From Scylla paramamosain (Eukaryota; Arthropoda; Malacostraca; Decapoda; Portunidae), in the NCBI RefSeq assembly GCF_035594125.1, contig NC_087197.1:7796110-7860109 (forward strand): DNA of 64,000 nucleotides. The letters are read 5' to 3'. Below the pieces are notes generated by a model, which searched no databases, was not told where the DNA came from, and saw nothing but the letters and a program-made list of their open reading frames with translations. Below, piece by piece: positions 22,810 to 35,822 of the stretch. How positions within the stretch are numbered: position 1 is the first letter of the stretch; each line of letters begins with the position of its first letter. Made by a program: the position numbers and the translations under genes.

Positions 22810-23264
22810 CATACAAAGCGTCCCATATGAGGAAATTAAAGATCTTACCAGAAATCTGTCTTTTGAGTGTTTTTCAGCATGTTAGGCACCAAAACGATAA
22901 ATAATAAGGAACTCACTCTATGTGGGAATCTAAAAGAAAATTAGTGAAAACGTGTCTTTTTCAGTGTTTTACGTAGAAACACGCTAAAACTGATACAAAC
23001 CAACCAATATCAAGAAGCACAAAAACATTACCAAAAATGTATATTTTGAGTGTTTTTGAGCTTGTTACCTACAAAAAAAAACGGAAAAATGGATACAAAG
23101 CACTCTATATTGGGATACAAAGGGACATTGCGAGAAAAGTGTATAATAAATGTTTTATAGTTCAAAAAAAACCACAAGGCAAAAAACGCAAAAACTCGTG
23201 TATATAGAAACTCATGAATAACACTCTTAATTGAGAAACAGAGCAACTTTACTAAATGCGTGTC
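22810..23264 (+). repeat. Counterpart of inverted segment 1, reversed again
   Basis: This is the reverse complement of inverted segment 1, so its monomers read plus. It spans J2 to J1 in reverse and ends at AAATGCGTGTC, the reverse complement of J1. Confidence 0.85.
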
Positions 23265-23457
23265 AAAAACACTAAAAGGCAAGTTCTTCGTAAAAGTTGG
23301 TTTTTATTCCCACGTAATGTGATTGCCCTGCTTTTTAGTGTTTTATTGCCTAACACGCTTAAAAACACTCTAAGACACTTTCCTGCTAATGTCATTTTTT
23401 TCTCACATAAAGCTAGTTTCGCATGGAATTTGGGGTTTTGCTAACTAAGAATGTAAA
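23265..23457 (-). repeat. Inverted HOR fragment, last part
   Basis: These are reversed B and K monomers equivalent to about 990-1174 of the window. The segment ends in an A run at about 23454-23462, where a plus-strand K monomer resumes without the expected reversed box. The junction is a simple switch within an A run. Confidence 0.82.
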
Positions 23458-24565
23458 AAAAATGATATAACCAGAAAAGTGTCTTTTGAGGGTTTTTGAT
23501 AGAGTTAGGCAATAAAGCACTAAAAAGGAGGGCAATCACATTACAACGGAATAAAACCAACTTTTACCAAGAACTTGCCTTTTAAGTGTTTTTTAACTCC
23601 TTATATACCAAAACGCTAAAACACATGCAAAACACCCTTTACGGAGAAACAGATTAACATTACCAAAAACATATATTTTGAGTGTTTTTGATCATGTTAT
23701 CTCTAAAAACACTTAAATACATACTAAGAACCCTATGTCTGGGAAACGAAAGGACATTACGAAAAACGTGTATTATGCTTGTTTTTAAGTTCCATAATTA
23801 CCAAATAGCTAAAACTTCTTTATAAAGAAAAAAAGAAATAATAAAAATATAGTTTTTTTTTTTTGTTATTCTTTTTCATAGGTACCGAGATGCCAAAATT
23901 CTGGCAAAATTCAGGGAAATTATGTGTAAAAAGAACATAATCAAAAATGTAAATTTTAGGTTTTTTTTCGGACTGTTATGTACCAAACCATGAAGTACAT
24001 GCAAACCCAATTATATGGAGAAATCAGACGACTTTACGAGAAACCTGTGTTTCTAGTGTTTTTTGAGCATGTTAGTCACCAAAACAATAAATAATATTGA
24101 AGTCATTCTATGTGGTAATCCAAAACAAAATTACTTTAAACGTGTCTTTTTCGTGTTTTACGTAGAAAAACGCTAAAACGGATGCAAGCCAACCAATATA
24201 AAGAAATAGAATAAGATTACCAAAATGGTATAATTTAAGTGTTTTATTAGCTTTTTACTTACAAAAAATGAACGCGAAAATGGATGGAAAGCTCTCTATA
24301 TTGGTTAACAAAAGGACATTACGAGAAACGTGTATAATGAGTGTTTTATAGATTCTCAAGACTCACAAGACAAAAAACGCAAAAAGATACTTAGATACCA
24401 AAATGGTGAAACTCCTGAATAACACTATCAATTGAGAAACAGAACAACCTTACCAAATGCGTGTATTTTGAGTGTTTTTCACATTCTTAGTTACCAAAAC
24501 CCCAAATTTTATGTGAAAGTAGCTTTATGTGGGAAAAAAATGACATTACCAGAAAAGTGTCTTTT
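23458..24565 (+). repeat. Diverged 1.1-kb unit M1
   Basis: Its B monomer starts at 23488 after a partial K monomer. Then come C to K monomers in standard order. The A/T tract near 23827-23864 is short. The J monomer lost part of its CTCGTG stretch. Confidence 0.8.
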
Positions 24566-25683
24566 AAGTGTTTTTTTTTTTTTTATTTTAGTATGATAGG
24601 CAATAAAGCACTAAAAAGCAGGGTAATCACATTACATGGGAATAAAAACAACTTTTACCAAGAACTTGCCTTTAAGTGTTTTTGAGCTCATTACATACCA
24701 AAACGCTAAAACGCATGCAAAACACCTTTTATGGAGAAAGAGAATAAAATTACCAAAAACATATATTTTGAGGGTTTAGATTATGTTATCTATAAAAATG
24801 CTTAAATACATACAAAGAACCTTATGTTTGCGAAACGAAATGACATTACGAGAAATGTGTATTATAAGTGTTTTTAATTTCCTTAAGTACCAAAAAATTA
24901 AAACCCACAAATAACACTCTTTATTTCAAAAAAAAAAAAGTAAGAAAATAAAAAAAATAGGATTTTTTTTTTTATTCATCTTCATAGGTACTCAGATTCC
25001 AAAATTCTGGGAAAATTCAGGGCTATTATATGATAAAAGAAAATTATCAAAAAAGTTAATTTTAGCTTTTTTTTCGGACTGTTATATACCAAACCCTAAA
25101 GTGCATCCAAGGACTCCTATATGAGGAAAATAAACGACCTTACAAGAAATCTGTTTTTTGAGTGTTTTTCAGCATGTTAGGCACCACAACGATAAATAAT
25201 AAGGAACTCACTCTATATGAGAATCAAAAACAAAATTGCTGAAAACGTGTCTTTTCAGTGTTTTACGTAGAAAAACGCTGAAACGGATGCAAACAAACCA
25301 ATATCAAGAAATAGAAAAACATTACCAAAAAGGTATATTTTGAGTGTTTTTTGAGCATGTTACCTACAAAAAACGGGAAAATTGATGCAAAGCACTCTAT
25401 ATAAGAAAAGAAAAGGACTTTGCAAGAAAAGTGTATAATGAGTTTTTTATAGTTCAAACGAACCAAAAGGCTAAAAACACAAAAACTCGTGTATATGGAG
25501 AATGTTCCTAGATACCAAAATGCTGAAACTCATGAATAAAACTCTTAATTGAGAAACATAACAACCTTACTAAATGCGTGTATTTTGCGAGCTTTTCACA
25601 TTCTTAGTTATCAAAACCACAAATTGCATGCGGAACCACCTTTATGTGAGGAAAAAAATGACATTACCAGAAAAGTGTCTTTT
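24566..25683 (+). repeat. Diverged 1.1-kb unit M2
   Basis: It has standard B-to-K order. The B box expanded into a T run of about 14 near 24570-24584. The A/T tract lies at about 24929-24973. Confidence 0.8.
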
Positions 25684-26343
25684 AAGTGTTTTTGAGCGTG
25701 ATAGGCAATAAAGCACTAAAAAGCACGGCAATCATATTACATTGGAATGAAACCAATTTATACCAAAAAACTTGCTTTTAAGTATTTTTGAGCTCTTTAT
25801 ATGACAAACTGCTAAAAGGCATGCAAAACAAACTTTATGGAGAAACAGAAAAACATTACCAAAAACATATATTTTGAGCGTTTTTTGATTATGTTACCTA
25901 TAAAAACGTTTAAATACATGCAAAGAACATTATGTTTGGGAAACAAAAGGACTTTACGAGAAACGTGTATTATGAGTGTTTTTTAAGTTCCTTCAGTACC
26001 AAAAAGCTAATACCCACAAATAACTTTCTTTATTTAGAAAATAAAAAAAATATATATATAAAAAATAGGATTTTTTTTTTTTTTGTTATTCATCTTCATA
26101 GTACCGATATGCTGAAATTCTGGGAAATTTCAGGGCAATCGTATGATAAAAGAATATTATCAAAAAAGTTAATTTCAGCTTCTTTTTTTTTTCAAACTGT
26201 TATGTACCAAACCCTAAAGTGCATGCAAAGCCTCCTATATGAAGAAATTTAACGACCTTACCAGAAATCTGTGTTTTGAGTGTTTTTTAGCATGTTAAGC
26301 ACCAAAACGATAAATAATAAGGAACTCACCTCTATATGGGAAT

Positions 26344-26379
<36 letters not shown>

Positions 26380-26833
26380 GAATCCAAAGTTACTGAAAAC
26401 GTGTCTTCTCAGTGTTTTACGTAGAAAAACACTAAAACGGATGGAAAGCAAGCAATATCAAGGAATAGAAAAACGTTACTAAAAGGTATATTTTGAGTTT
26501 TTTTGAGCTTATTACCTACAAAAAACGCGAAAATTGATGCAAAGCACTCTATATTGGTAAGCAAAAGGACATTGCAAGAAAAGTGAATAATGATTGTTTT
26601 ATAGTTCAAAAGAACCACAAGGCAAAAAACGCAAAATCTCGTGTATATGGAGAGGTTTCCTAGATACAAAAATGCTAAAACTCATGTATAACACTCCTAA
26701 TTGAGAAACAGAACAACCTTAATAAATGCGTGTATTTTGAGTGCTTTTCACATTCTAAGTTACCAAAACCCCAGATTGCATGGGAAAATAGATTTGTGGG
26801 AAAAAAAATGAGTTTACCAGAAAAATGTCTTTT
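25684..26833 (+). repeat. Diverged 1.1-kb unit M3
   Basis: Its B and C monomers (AATTTATACC, AAACTGCTAAAAGGCATGC) match the HOR unit that starts at 3358. It contains the (AT)16 microsatellite at 26346-26377 inside a G monomer. Confidence 0.8.
26346..26377. repeat. (AT)16 microsatellite
   Basis: This is an uninterrupted 32-nt AT dinucleotide run in a G monomer. It is flanked on both sides by TATATGGGAATCCA (26333-26346 and 26373-26386), so the run expanded between two copies of a duplicated 14-mer. Confidence 0.95.
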
Positions 26834-27928
26834 AAGTGTTTTTGAGCGTGATAGGCAATAAAGCACTAAAAAAGAGGGCAATCACATTATATTGGAGGAA
26901 AACGAATTTTTACCAAGAACTTGCCTTTAAGTGTTTTTGAGCTCCTTATATACCAAAACATTAAAACGCCTGCAAAACACTCTTTATGGCGAAACAGAAT
27001 AATATTACCAAAAACATATATTTTGAGTGTATTTGATTATGTTACCAATGAAAACGTTTAAATACATGCAAAGAACACTATTTTTGGGAAACTAAAGGAG
27101 ATTACGAGAAACGTGTATTATGAGTGTTTTTAACTTCATTAATTATTAAAAAGCTAAAAGCCACAAATAACACTCTTTATTGAGAAACAATAAATAAATA
27201 AAAAAAAAATACGATTTTTTTTTCTCATTCATCTTCACTGGTACCGAGATACCAAAATTCGGGCAAAATTCAAGAAATTATGTGAAATAAGAACATTATC
27301 AAAAAAGTTAAATTTAGCTTTTTTTTCGGACTATTATGTACCAAACCCCTAAAGTGCATGCAAAGCCACCTATATGGAGAAATTAAACGTTTTTGCCAGA
27401 AAACGGTCTTATGAGTGTTTTACAGCATCTTAGGAACCAACACGATAAATAACATGGAAGTCAATCTTTATGGGAATCCAAAACAATATTACTAAAAACG
27501 TGTCTTTTCGGTGTTTTACGTAGAAAAACGCTAAAATGGATGCAAACCAACCAATATGAAGGAATAAAATAACGTTACCAAAAGGGTATATTTTGAGTGT
27601 TTTTGAAATTGTTACCTATAAAAAACGCGAAAATAGATGGAAAGCTCTCTATATTGGGAAGCAAAAGGACATTACCAGAAACGTGTATAATGTGTGTTTT
27701 ATAATTTCACTACAAGGCAAAAAACGCAAAAACTCGTGTATATAGAGAAGTTTCTTACATTCCAAAATGCTGAAACTCTGGAACAACACTTTCAATTGAG
27801 AAACAGAACAATCTTACTAAATGCGTGTATTTTAAGTGCTTTTCACATCATTAGTTAGCAAAACCCCAAATTGCATGCGAAACCAGCTTTATGTGGGAAA
27901 AAATGACATTACCAGAAAAATGTCTTTT
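26834..27928 (+). repeat. Diverged 1.1-kb unit M4
   Basis: B monomer with TTGGAGGAAAACG, matching the HOR unit that starts at 4492. The order is standard. Confidence 0.8.
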
Positions 27929-29258
27929 GAGTGTTTTTGAGCGTTTTAGGCAATAAAGCACTAAAAAGCAGGGCAATCACATTACATTGAAATAAAACCA
28001 ATTTTTAACAATAACTTGCCTTTAAGTGTATTTAAGCTCCTTATATACCAAAACACTAAAATGCATGCAAAATACACTTCATGGTGAAACAGAATAACAT
28101 TACCAAAAACATGTATTTTGAGTGTTTTTGATCATGTTACCAATAAAGACGCTTAAATACATGCAAAGAACCCTATTTTTGGGAAACAAAAGGGCATTAC
28201 GAGAAACGTGTATTATGAGGGTTTTTAAGTTCATTAAGTACGAAAAAGCTAAAAGCCACAAATTACACTCTTTATTGAGAAAAAATTCATAAATAAATAA
28301 AAAAATACGATATTTTTTTTCATTCTTATTCATCTCCACAGGTAAGGAGGTGCCAAAATTCGGGCAAAGTTCAGGAAATTATATAAAATAAGAACATTAT
28401 CAAAAAAGTTACATTTAGCTTTTTTTTTGGACTGTTATGTATCAAACCCCTAAATTGCATGCAAAGCCACCTATATGGGGAAATTAAACGTCTTTGCCAG
28501 AAAACTGTCTTATGAGGGTTTTTCAGCATGTTAGGAACCAACACGATAAAACCCAAGGAAGTCAATCTATATGGGAATCCAAAACAAAATTACTGAAAAC
28601 GTGTCTTTTTGGTGTTTTACGTAGAAAACGCTAAAACGGATGGAAACCAACCAAAATGTATTTTTTGAGTGTTTTTGAAATTGTTACCTACAAGAAACGC
28701 GAAAATGGATGGAAAGCACTCTATATTGGGAGGTAAAAGGCACCAAAAAGTGTGTTAGGCACCAAAACGATAAATAATATGAAAGTCACTCTATATGGAA
28801 ATCCAAAACAAAATTACTGGAAACGTGTCTTTTAAAAGATTTACGTAGAAAAACGCTAAAACGGATGCAAACCAACCAATATGAAGAAATAGAATAACAT
28901 TACCAAAAAGGTCTATTTTGAGTGTTTTTGAGCTTGTTACCTACAAAAAACGGGAAAATTGATGGAAAGCACTCTAAATTAGAAAACAAAAGGACTTTGC
29001 AAGAAAAGTGTATAATGAGTTTTTTATTGTTCAAACAAACCAAAAGGCAAAAAACACAAAAATTCGTGGATCTGGAGTAGGTTCCTAGATACCAAAATGC
29101 TGAAACTCATAAATAACACTCTTTATTGAGAAACAGAACAACCTTACTAAATGCGTGTATTTTGAGTGCTTTTCACATTCTTAGTTACCAAAAATCCCAA
29201 ATTCCATGCAAAACCATCTTTATGTGAGAAAAAAATGACTACCAGAAAAGTGTCTTTT
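27929..29258 (+). repeat. Diverged 1.33-kb unit M5 with partial G-H-I duplication
   Basis: It matches the long HOR unit that starts at 5596. The duplication begins near 28737 at AAAAGGCACC, where an I monomer jumps back into a G monomer, the same join as in the HOR at about 6415. M3-M4-M5 therefore repeat the order of three HOR units. Confidence 0.8.
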
Positions 29259-30373
29259 AAGTGTTTTTGAGCGTGAGAGGCAATAAAACACTAAAAAGCA
29301 GGGCAATTATATTACATTGGAATAACACCAATTTATACCAAAAACTTGCCTTTAAGTGTTTTTGAGCTCCTTATAAAACAAACCGCTAAAACGCATGCAA
29401 AACAAACTTTATGGAGAAACAGAATAACATTACCAAAAACATGTATTTTGAGTGTTTTTGATCATGTTAGCTATAAAAATGCTTAAATACATGCAAAGAA
29501 CATTATGTTTGGTAAACAAAAGGACATTACGAGAAACGTGTATTATGAGTGTTATTTTAAGTTCCTTAAGTACCAAAAAGCTAAAATTCACAAATAACAC
29601 TCTTTATTTAGAAAATAAAAAAAAATAGGAATTTTTTTTTTTCCTTATTCATCTTCATAGTACCGAGAGGACAAATTTTTGGGAAAATTCAGGGCAATCA
29701 TATGATAATAGAATATTAACAAAAAAGTTAATTACAGTTTTTTTTTTTCGGACTGTTATGTACCAAACCCTAAAGTGCATGCAAAGCCTCCTATATGAGG
29801 AAATTAAACGACCTTATCAGAAATCTGTGTTTTGAGTGTTTTTTTTTTTTAGTATTTTAGGCACCAAAACGATAAATAATTAGGAACTCACTGTATATAG
29901 GAATCCAAAAGAAAGTGACTGAAAACGTGTCTTCTCAGTGTTTTACTTAGAAAAACGATAAAACAGATGCAAAGCAACCAATATCAAGAAATAGAAAAAC
30001 GTTACTAAAAAGTTATATTTTGAGTGTTTTTGACCTATAAAGTGTGTTTTGTTACCTATAAAAAACTCGAAAATTGATGCAAAGCACTCTATATTGGGAA
30101 ACAAAAGGACATTGCAAGAAAAGTGTATAATGAGTGTTTTATAGTTCAAAAGAACCACAAGGCAAAAAACGCAAAATCTCGTGTATATGGAGAGGTTTCC
30201 TAGATACAAAAATGCTAAACTCATGTATAACACTCCTAATTGAGAAAAAGAACAACCTTAATAAATGCGTGTATTTTGAATGCTTTTCACATTCTTAATT
30301 ACCAAAACCCCAAATTTAATGCGAAAATAGATTTGTGGGAAAAAAAAATGACTGTACCAGAAAAGCGTCTATT
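29259..30373 (+). repeat. Diverged 1.1-kb unit M6
   Basis: B and C monomers (AATTTATACC, AAACCGCTAAAACGCATGC) again match the HOR unit starting at 3358. The I monomer near 30028-30060 has a local insertion, CCTATAAAGTGTGTTTTGTTA. Confidence 0.78.
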
Positions 30374-31815
30374 GAGTATTTTGACCGTGATAGGCAATAA
30401 AGCACTAAAAAGGAAGGCAATCACATTACATTGGAGGAAAACAAATTTTTACCAAGAACTTGCCTTTAAGTGTTTTTGAGCTCCTAAAAGGCATGCAAAA
30501 CACTTTTTATGGTGAAAAAGAATAATATTACCAAAAACATGTTTTTTGAGTGTTTTTGATCATGTTACAAATGAAAACGCTTAAATACATGCAAAGAACA
30601 CTTTTTTTGGGAAACGAAAGGAGATAACGAGAAATGTGTATTATGAGTGTTTTTAAGTTTATTAATTACTAAAAAGCTAAAATCCACAAATAACACTCTT
30701 TATTGAGAAACAATAAATCAATAAAAAATATTTTTTTTTCTTTCTTATTCATCTTCACAGGTACCAAGATGCAAAAATTCGGGCAAAATTCAGGAAATTA
30801 TGTAAAATAAGAACATTATAAAAAAAGTTAAATTTAGCTTTTTTTTCGGACTGTTATGTACCAAACCCCTAAAGTGCATGCAAAGCCAACTGTATAAGGA
30901 AATTAAACGTCTTTGCCAGAAAACGGTCTTATGAGTGTTTTTCAGCATCTTAGGAACCAACACGATAAATAACATGGGGGTCAATCTATATGGGAATCCG
31001 AAACAAAATTACTGAAAACGTGTCTTTTCGGTGTTTTACGTAGAAAACGATAAAAAGAATGCAAACCAACCAAAATGAAGAAATAGAATAACATTACCAA
31101 AAAGGTATATTTTGAGTGTTTTTGAAATTGTTACCTACAAAAAACGCGAAAATAGATGGAAAGCACTCTATATAGGGAAGCAAAAGGCACACAAAAGCAT
31201 GTTATGTACCAAAACGATAAATAGTATGAAAGTCACTCTATATGGAAATCCAAAACAAAATTACTGGAAACATGTCTTTTAAAAAATTTACGTAAAAAAC
31301 GCTAAAACGCATGCAAACTAACCAATATGAAGAAATAGAATAACATTACCAAAAAACTATATTTTGTCTGTTCTTGAGCTTGTTATATAAAAAGAAACAC
31401 GCGAAAATGGGTGCAAAGCACTCTATATAAGGAAAAGAAAGGACATAACGAGAAACGTGTATAATGAGTGTTTTATAGTCTCACTAGAATCATAAGACAA
31501 AAAACGCAAAAACTCGACTGTATGGAGAGGTTTCTTTTATACCAAAATAATGAAACTCATGAATAACACTCTTAATCAAGAAACAGAACAACGTTACTAA
31601 ATGCGTGAATTTTGAGTGTTTTTTTTACATTGTTAGTTATCAAAACCACAAATTCCATGCGAAACTAGCTTTATGTGGGAAAAAAATGACATTACCAGAA
31701 AAGTGTCTTTGAATGTTTTTGAGCGTGTTAGGCAATAAAGCACTAAAAAGCAGGGCAATCACAATACATGGGAATAAAACCAACTTTTACGAAGAATTTG
31801 CCTTTTAGTGTTTTT
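30374..31815 (+). repeat. Diverged 1.34-kb unit M7, ending at J1
   Basis: The B monomer matches the HOR unit starting at 4492, but the unit carries the G-H-I duplication (near 31187) that in the HOR belongs to the following unit. One unit appears deleted or fused relative to the HOR. A C monomer near 30483 is shortened. The next B monomer (31711) leads into J1 at 31816. Confidence 0.78.
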
Positions 31816-32275
31816 GACACGCATTTAGTAAGGTTGCTCTGTTTCTCAATTAAGAGTGTTATTCATGAGTTTCAGCATATACACGAGTTTTTGCGTTTTT
31901 TGCCTTGTGTTTTTTTTTTGAACTATAAAAACATTCATTATACACTTTTCTCGCAATGTCCCTTTGTTTCCAAATATAGGGTGCTTTGTATCAATTTTTT
32001 GAGCTTCTTTTTTGTAGGTAACAAGCTCAAAAACACTCAAAATATACATTTTTGGTAATGTTTTTCTGCTTCTTGATATTGGTTGGTTTGCATCAGTTTT
32101 AGCGTTTTTCTACGTAAAACACTGAGAAGACACATTTTCAGTAGTTTTCTTTTAGATTCCCACATAGAGTGAGTCCCTTATTATTTATCGTTTTGGTGCC
32201 TAATATGCAGAAAAACACTCAAAAGACAGATTTCTGGTAAGGTCTCTTATTTCCTCATATGGGACACTTTGCATG
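31816..32275 (-). repeat. Diverged inverted segment 1
   Basis: J1 (GACACGCATTTAGTAAGG) and J2 (GCATGTCTTTTCAGTG) are both conserved. The segment is about 20 bp shorter than in the HOR, having lost part of the reversed J monomer near 31878. Confidence 0.85.
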
Positions 32276-34380
32276 TCTTTTCAGTGATTTTGAGCGTGTA
32301 ACGCAATAAAGCACTAAAAGTCAGGGCAATCTCATTACATGGGAATAAAACCAAATTTTACCAAGAACTTGCCTTTAAGTGTTTTTGAGCTCCTTACATA
32401 CCAAAACGCTAAAACACATGCAAAATACATTTTATGGAGAAACAGAATTACATTACCAAATACATGTATTTTCATTGTTTTTGATCATGTTATCTATAAA
32501 AACGCTTAAATACATGCAAAGAACCTTATGTTTGGGAAACGAAAGAACATTACGAGAAACGTGTATTATGGGTGATTTTTAAGTTCCTTCAGTACCAAAA
32601 AGCTAAAACCCACAAATAACACTTTAGAAAAAAAAAATATATAATGAATAAAAAAATAATACAATGGGATTTTTTTTTTTTGTTATTCATCTTCATAGGT
32701 ACCGAGATGCGAAAATTCTGCCAAAATTCAGGGAATTTATGTGGAAAAAAGAACATTATCATATAAGTTAATTATAGCTTTTTTTTTGGATTGTTATGTA
32801 CCAAACCCTAAAAAGCATGCAAAGCATGCTATACTATACCAGAAACCTGTCTTTTCATTGTTTTTCAGCATGTTAGGCACCAAAACGATAAATCATTTGG
32901 AAGTCAGTCAATATATGAATCCAAAAGAAAATTACTGAAAACGTGTCTTTTCAGTGTTTTACGTAGAAAAACGCTAAAGAAGATACAAACCATCCTATAT
33001 GAAGAAATAGAATAACATTACCAAAAAGATATATTTTGAGAGTTTTGAGCTTGTTACTTACAAAAAATGCAAAAATGGATGTAAAGCACTCTATATTAGG
33101 AAACAAAAGGACATTACGAGAAACGTGTATAATGAGTGTTTTAAAGGAACCACAAGGCAATAAACGCAAAAACTCGTGTATATAGGGAAATTTCTTACAT
33201 ACCAAAATGAATAAATGAATAACACTTTTAATAGATAAACAGAACTACCTTACCAAATTGTGTATTTTCAGTGTTTTTCCCATCGTTAGTTACGAAAATG
33301 CCAAATTACATGCGAAACTAGCTTCATGTGAGAAAAAAAATTATATTACCAGAAAAGTGTCTTTTGAGTGTTTTTCAGCGTGATATGGAACAAAGCACTA
33401 AAAATAAGAACGATCATATTACATGGGAATAAAACCAACTTTTACGAAGAATTTTTTAACCCCTTATATACCAAACAGCTAAAACGCATGGAAAACAAAC
33501 TTTATGGAGAAACAGAATAACATATACCAAAAACATGTATTTTTAGTGTTTTTGATCATGTTATCTTTAAAAACGCTGAAGTACATGCAAAGAACATTAT
33601 GTTTGGGAAACAAAAGGACATTACGAGAAGCGTCTATTATGAGTGTTTTTTTTAGTTCCTTAAGTACCAAAAAGCTAAAACACACAAATAACACTGTTTA
33701 TTTAAAAAAAAAATTAAAAAAATAAATAAAAAAATAAAATAAATATTTTTTTTTTGTTATTCATCTTCAAAGGTGCCAAATGCCAAAATTCCAGAAATGG
33801 AATGCCAGAGATGCCAAAATTCTGGAAAAATTCAGGGCAATTATGTGATAAAAGAATATTATCAAAAAAAGTTAATTTTAGCTTTTTTTTCGGACTGTTA
33901 TATACCAAACCCTAAAGTGCATGCAAAATTAAACGACCTTACCAGAAATCTGTGTTTTTAGTGTTTTTTAGCATGTTGGGCACAAAAACGATAAATAATA
34001 AGGAACTCACTCTATATGGGAATCCAAAACAAAGTTACTGAAAACGTGTCTTCTCAGTGTTTTACGTAAAAACACGTTAAAACGGATGGAAACCAACCAA
34101 TATCAAGAAATAGAAAAACGTTACCAAAAAGGTATATTTTGAGTGTTTTTGAGCTTTTTACCTACAAAAAACGCGAAAATTGATGCAAAACACTCTATAT
34201 TGGGAAAGAAAAGGACATTGCAAGAAAAGTGTATAATAAGTGTTTTATAGTTCAAAAAAACCACAAGGCAAAAAACGCAAAAACTCGTGTATATGGAGAA
34301 GCATCCTAAATACTAAAATGCTGAAACTCATGAATAACACTCTTAATTAAGAAACAGAACAACCTTACTAAATGCGTGTC
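32276..34380 (+). repeat. Diverged plus-strand units following inverted segment 1
   Basis: This corresponds to HOR 1655-2600 and then continues directly into units like HOR 3358 onward, with no inverted segment 2 between. B-type boxes lie at about 32278 and 33368. The F monomer near 32815-32840 has lost about 20 bp. The E monomer near 33770-33825 has a local duplication. It ends at the reverse complement of J1 at 34370-34380. Confidence 0.82.
33778..33825 (+). repeat. Local duplication in an E monomer
   Basis: ATGCCAAAATTC occurs twice about 30 bp apart (near 33780 and 33811), with CCAGAAATGGAATGCC between. Other E monomers have one copy. Confidence 0.8.
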
Positions 34381-35798
34381 AAAAACACTAAAAGGCAAGT
34401 TCTTCGTAAAAGTTGGTTTTATTCCCATGTAATGTGATTGCCCTGCTTTTTAGTGCTTTATTGCCTAACACGCACAAAAACACTCAAAGACACTTTTCTG
34501 GTAATGTCATTTTTTTCCCACATAAAGTTAGTTTCGCATGGAATTTGCGGTTTTGTTAACTAGGAATGTAAAAAAAAAAAACACTCAAAATACACGCATT
34601 TAGTAAGGTTGTTCTGTTTCTTGATTAAGAGTGTTTCAGCATTTTGGTATCTTAGAAACTTCTCTACACAGACGAATTTTTGCGTTGTTTGTTTTGTGAT
34701 TCTGGTGAAACTATAAAACACTCATTATACACGTTTCTCGTTATATCTTTTTCCTAATATACAGTGCTTTGCATCCATTTTTGCGTTTTTTTTTTTATAT
34801 AACAAGCTCAAACACACACAAAATATATTTTTCTGGTAATATTATTCTATTTTTTTCATATTGGTTGGTTTGCATCCGTTTTAGCGTTTTTCTACGTAAA
34901 TCTTTTAAAAGACACGTTTTCAATAATTTTGTTTCGGATTTCCATATAGAGTGACTTTAATATTATCTATCGTTTTGGTGCCTAACATGCGTAAAAACAC
35001 TCAAAAGACAGGTTTCTTGTAAAGACGTTAAATTTTCCCAAATAGGTGGATTTGCATACACTTTATGGTTTGGTACATAACTCCAAAAATAAAAAAGGTA
35101 TAATTAACTTTTCCAATAATGTTCTTTTTTCGACATAATTTCCCTGAATTTTGGCAGAATTTTTGCATCTTGGTACCTATTAACATGAATAACAAAAAAA
35201 TAAAAATGCTATTTTTTTATTTATTTAATTTTTTTCTCTATAAAAAGTGATATTTGTAGGTTTTAACGTTTTGGTACTTAAGCAACTTAAAAACCTTCAT
35301 AATACACATTTCTCGTAATGTCCTTTCGTTTCCCAAATATAGGGATCTTTGCATGTATTTAAGCGTTTTTATAGGTAACATGATAAAAAAAAAACACTCA
35401 AAAACACTTGTTTTTCGTAATGTTATTCTGCTTCTCCATAAAGGAGTGTTTTGCATGCGTTTTAGCGATTTGGTATGTAAGGAGCTGAAAAATACTTCAA
35501 GGCAAGTTCTTTGTAAAAGTTGGTTTTATTCCAATGTAATATGATTGCCCTGCTTTTTAGTGCTTTATTGCCTAACATGCTCAAAAACACTCAAAAGGCA
35601 CTTTTGGTAATGTCATTTTTTTTCCCCCATAAAGCTAGTTTCGCATGCTATTTGATGTTTTGCAAAGAATGTGAAAAAACACTCAAAATACACGCATTTG
35701 GTAATGTTCTGGTTCTGAATTAAGATTGTTATCCATAAGTTTCAGCATTTTTGTGTCTAAGAAACTTCTTTATATACACGACTTTATGCGCTTTTTGC

Positions 35799-35822
35799 CT
35801 TGTGGTTCTTGTGAACCACAAG
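35799..35822. repeat. Perfect inverted repeat, 10-bp arms, 4-nt loop
   Basis: CTTGTGGTTC, loop TTGT, then GAACCACAAG, inside a reversed J monomer. It arises from an insertion that repeats part of the monomer in opposite orientation. Confidence 0.9.
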
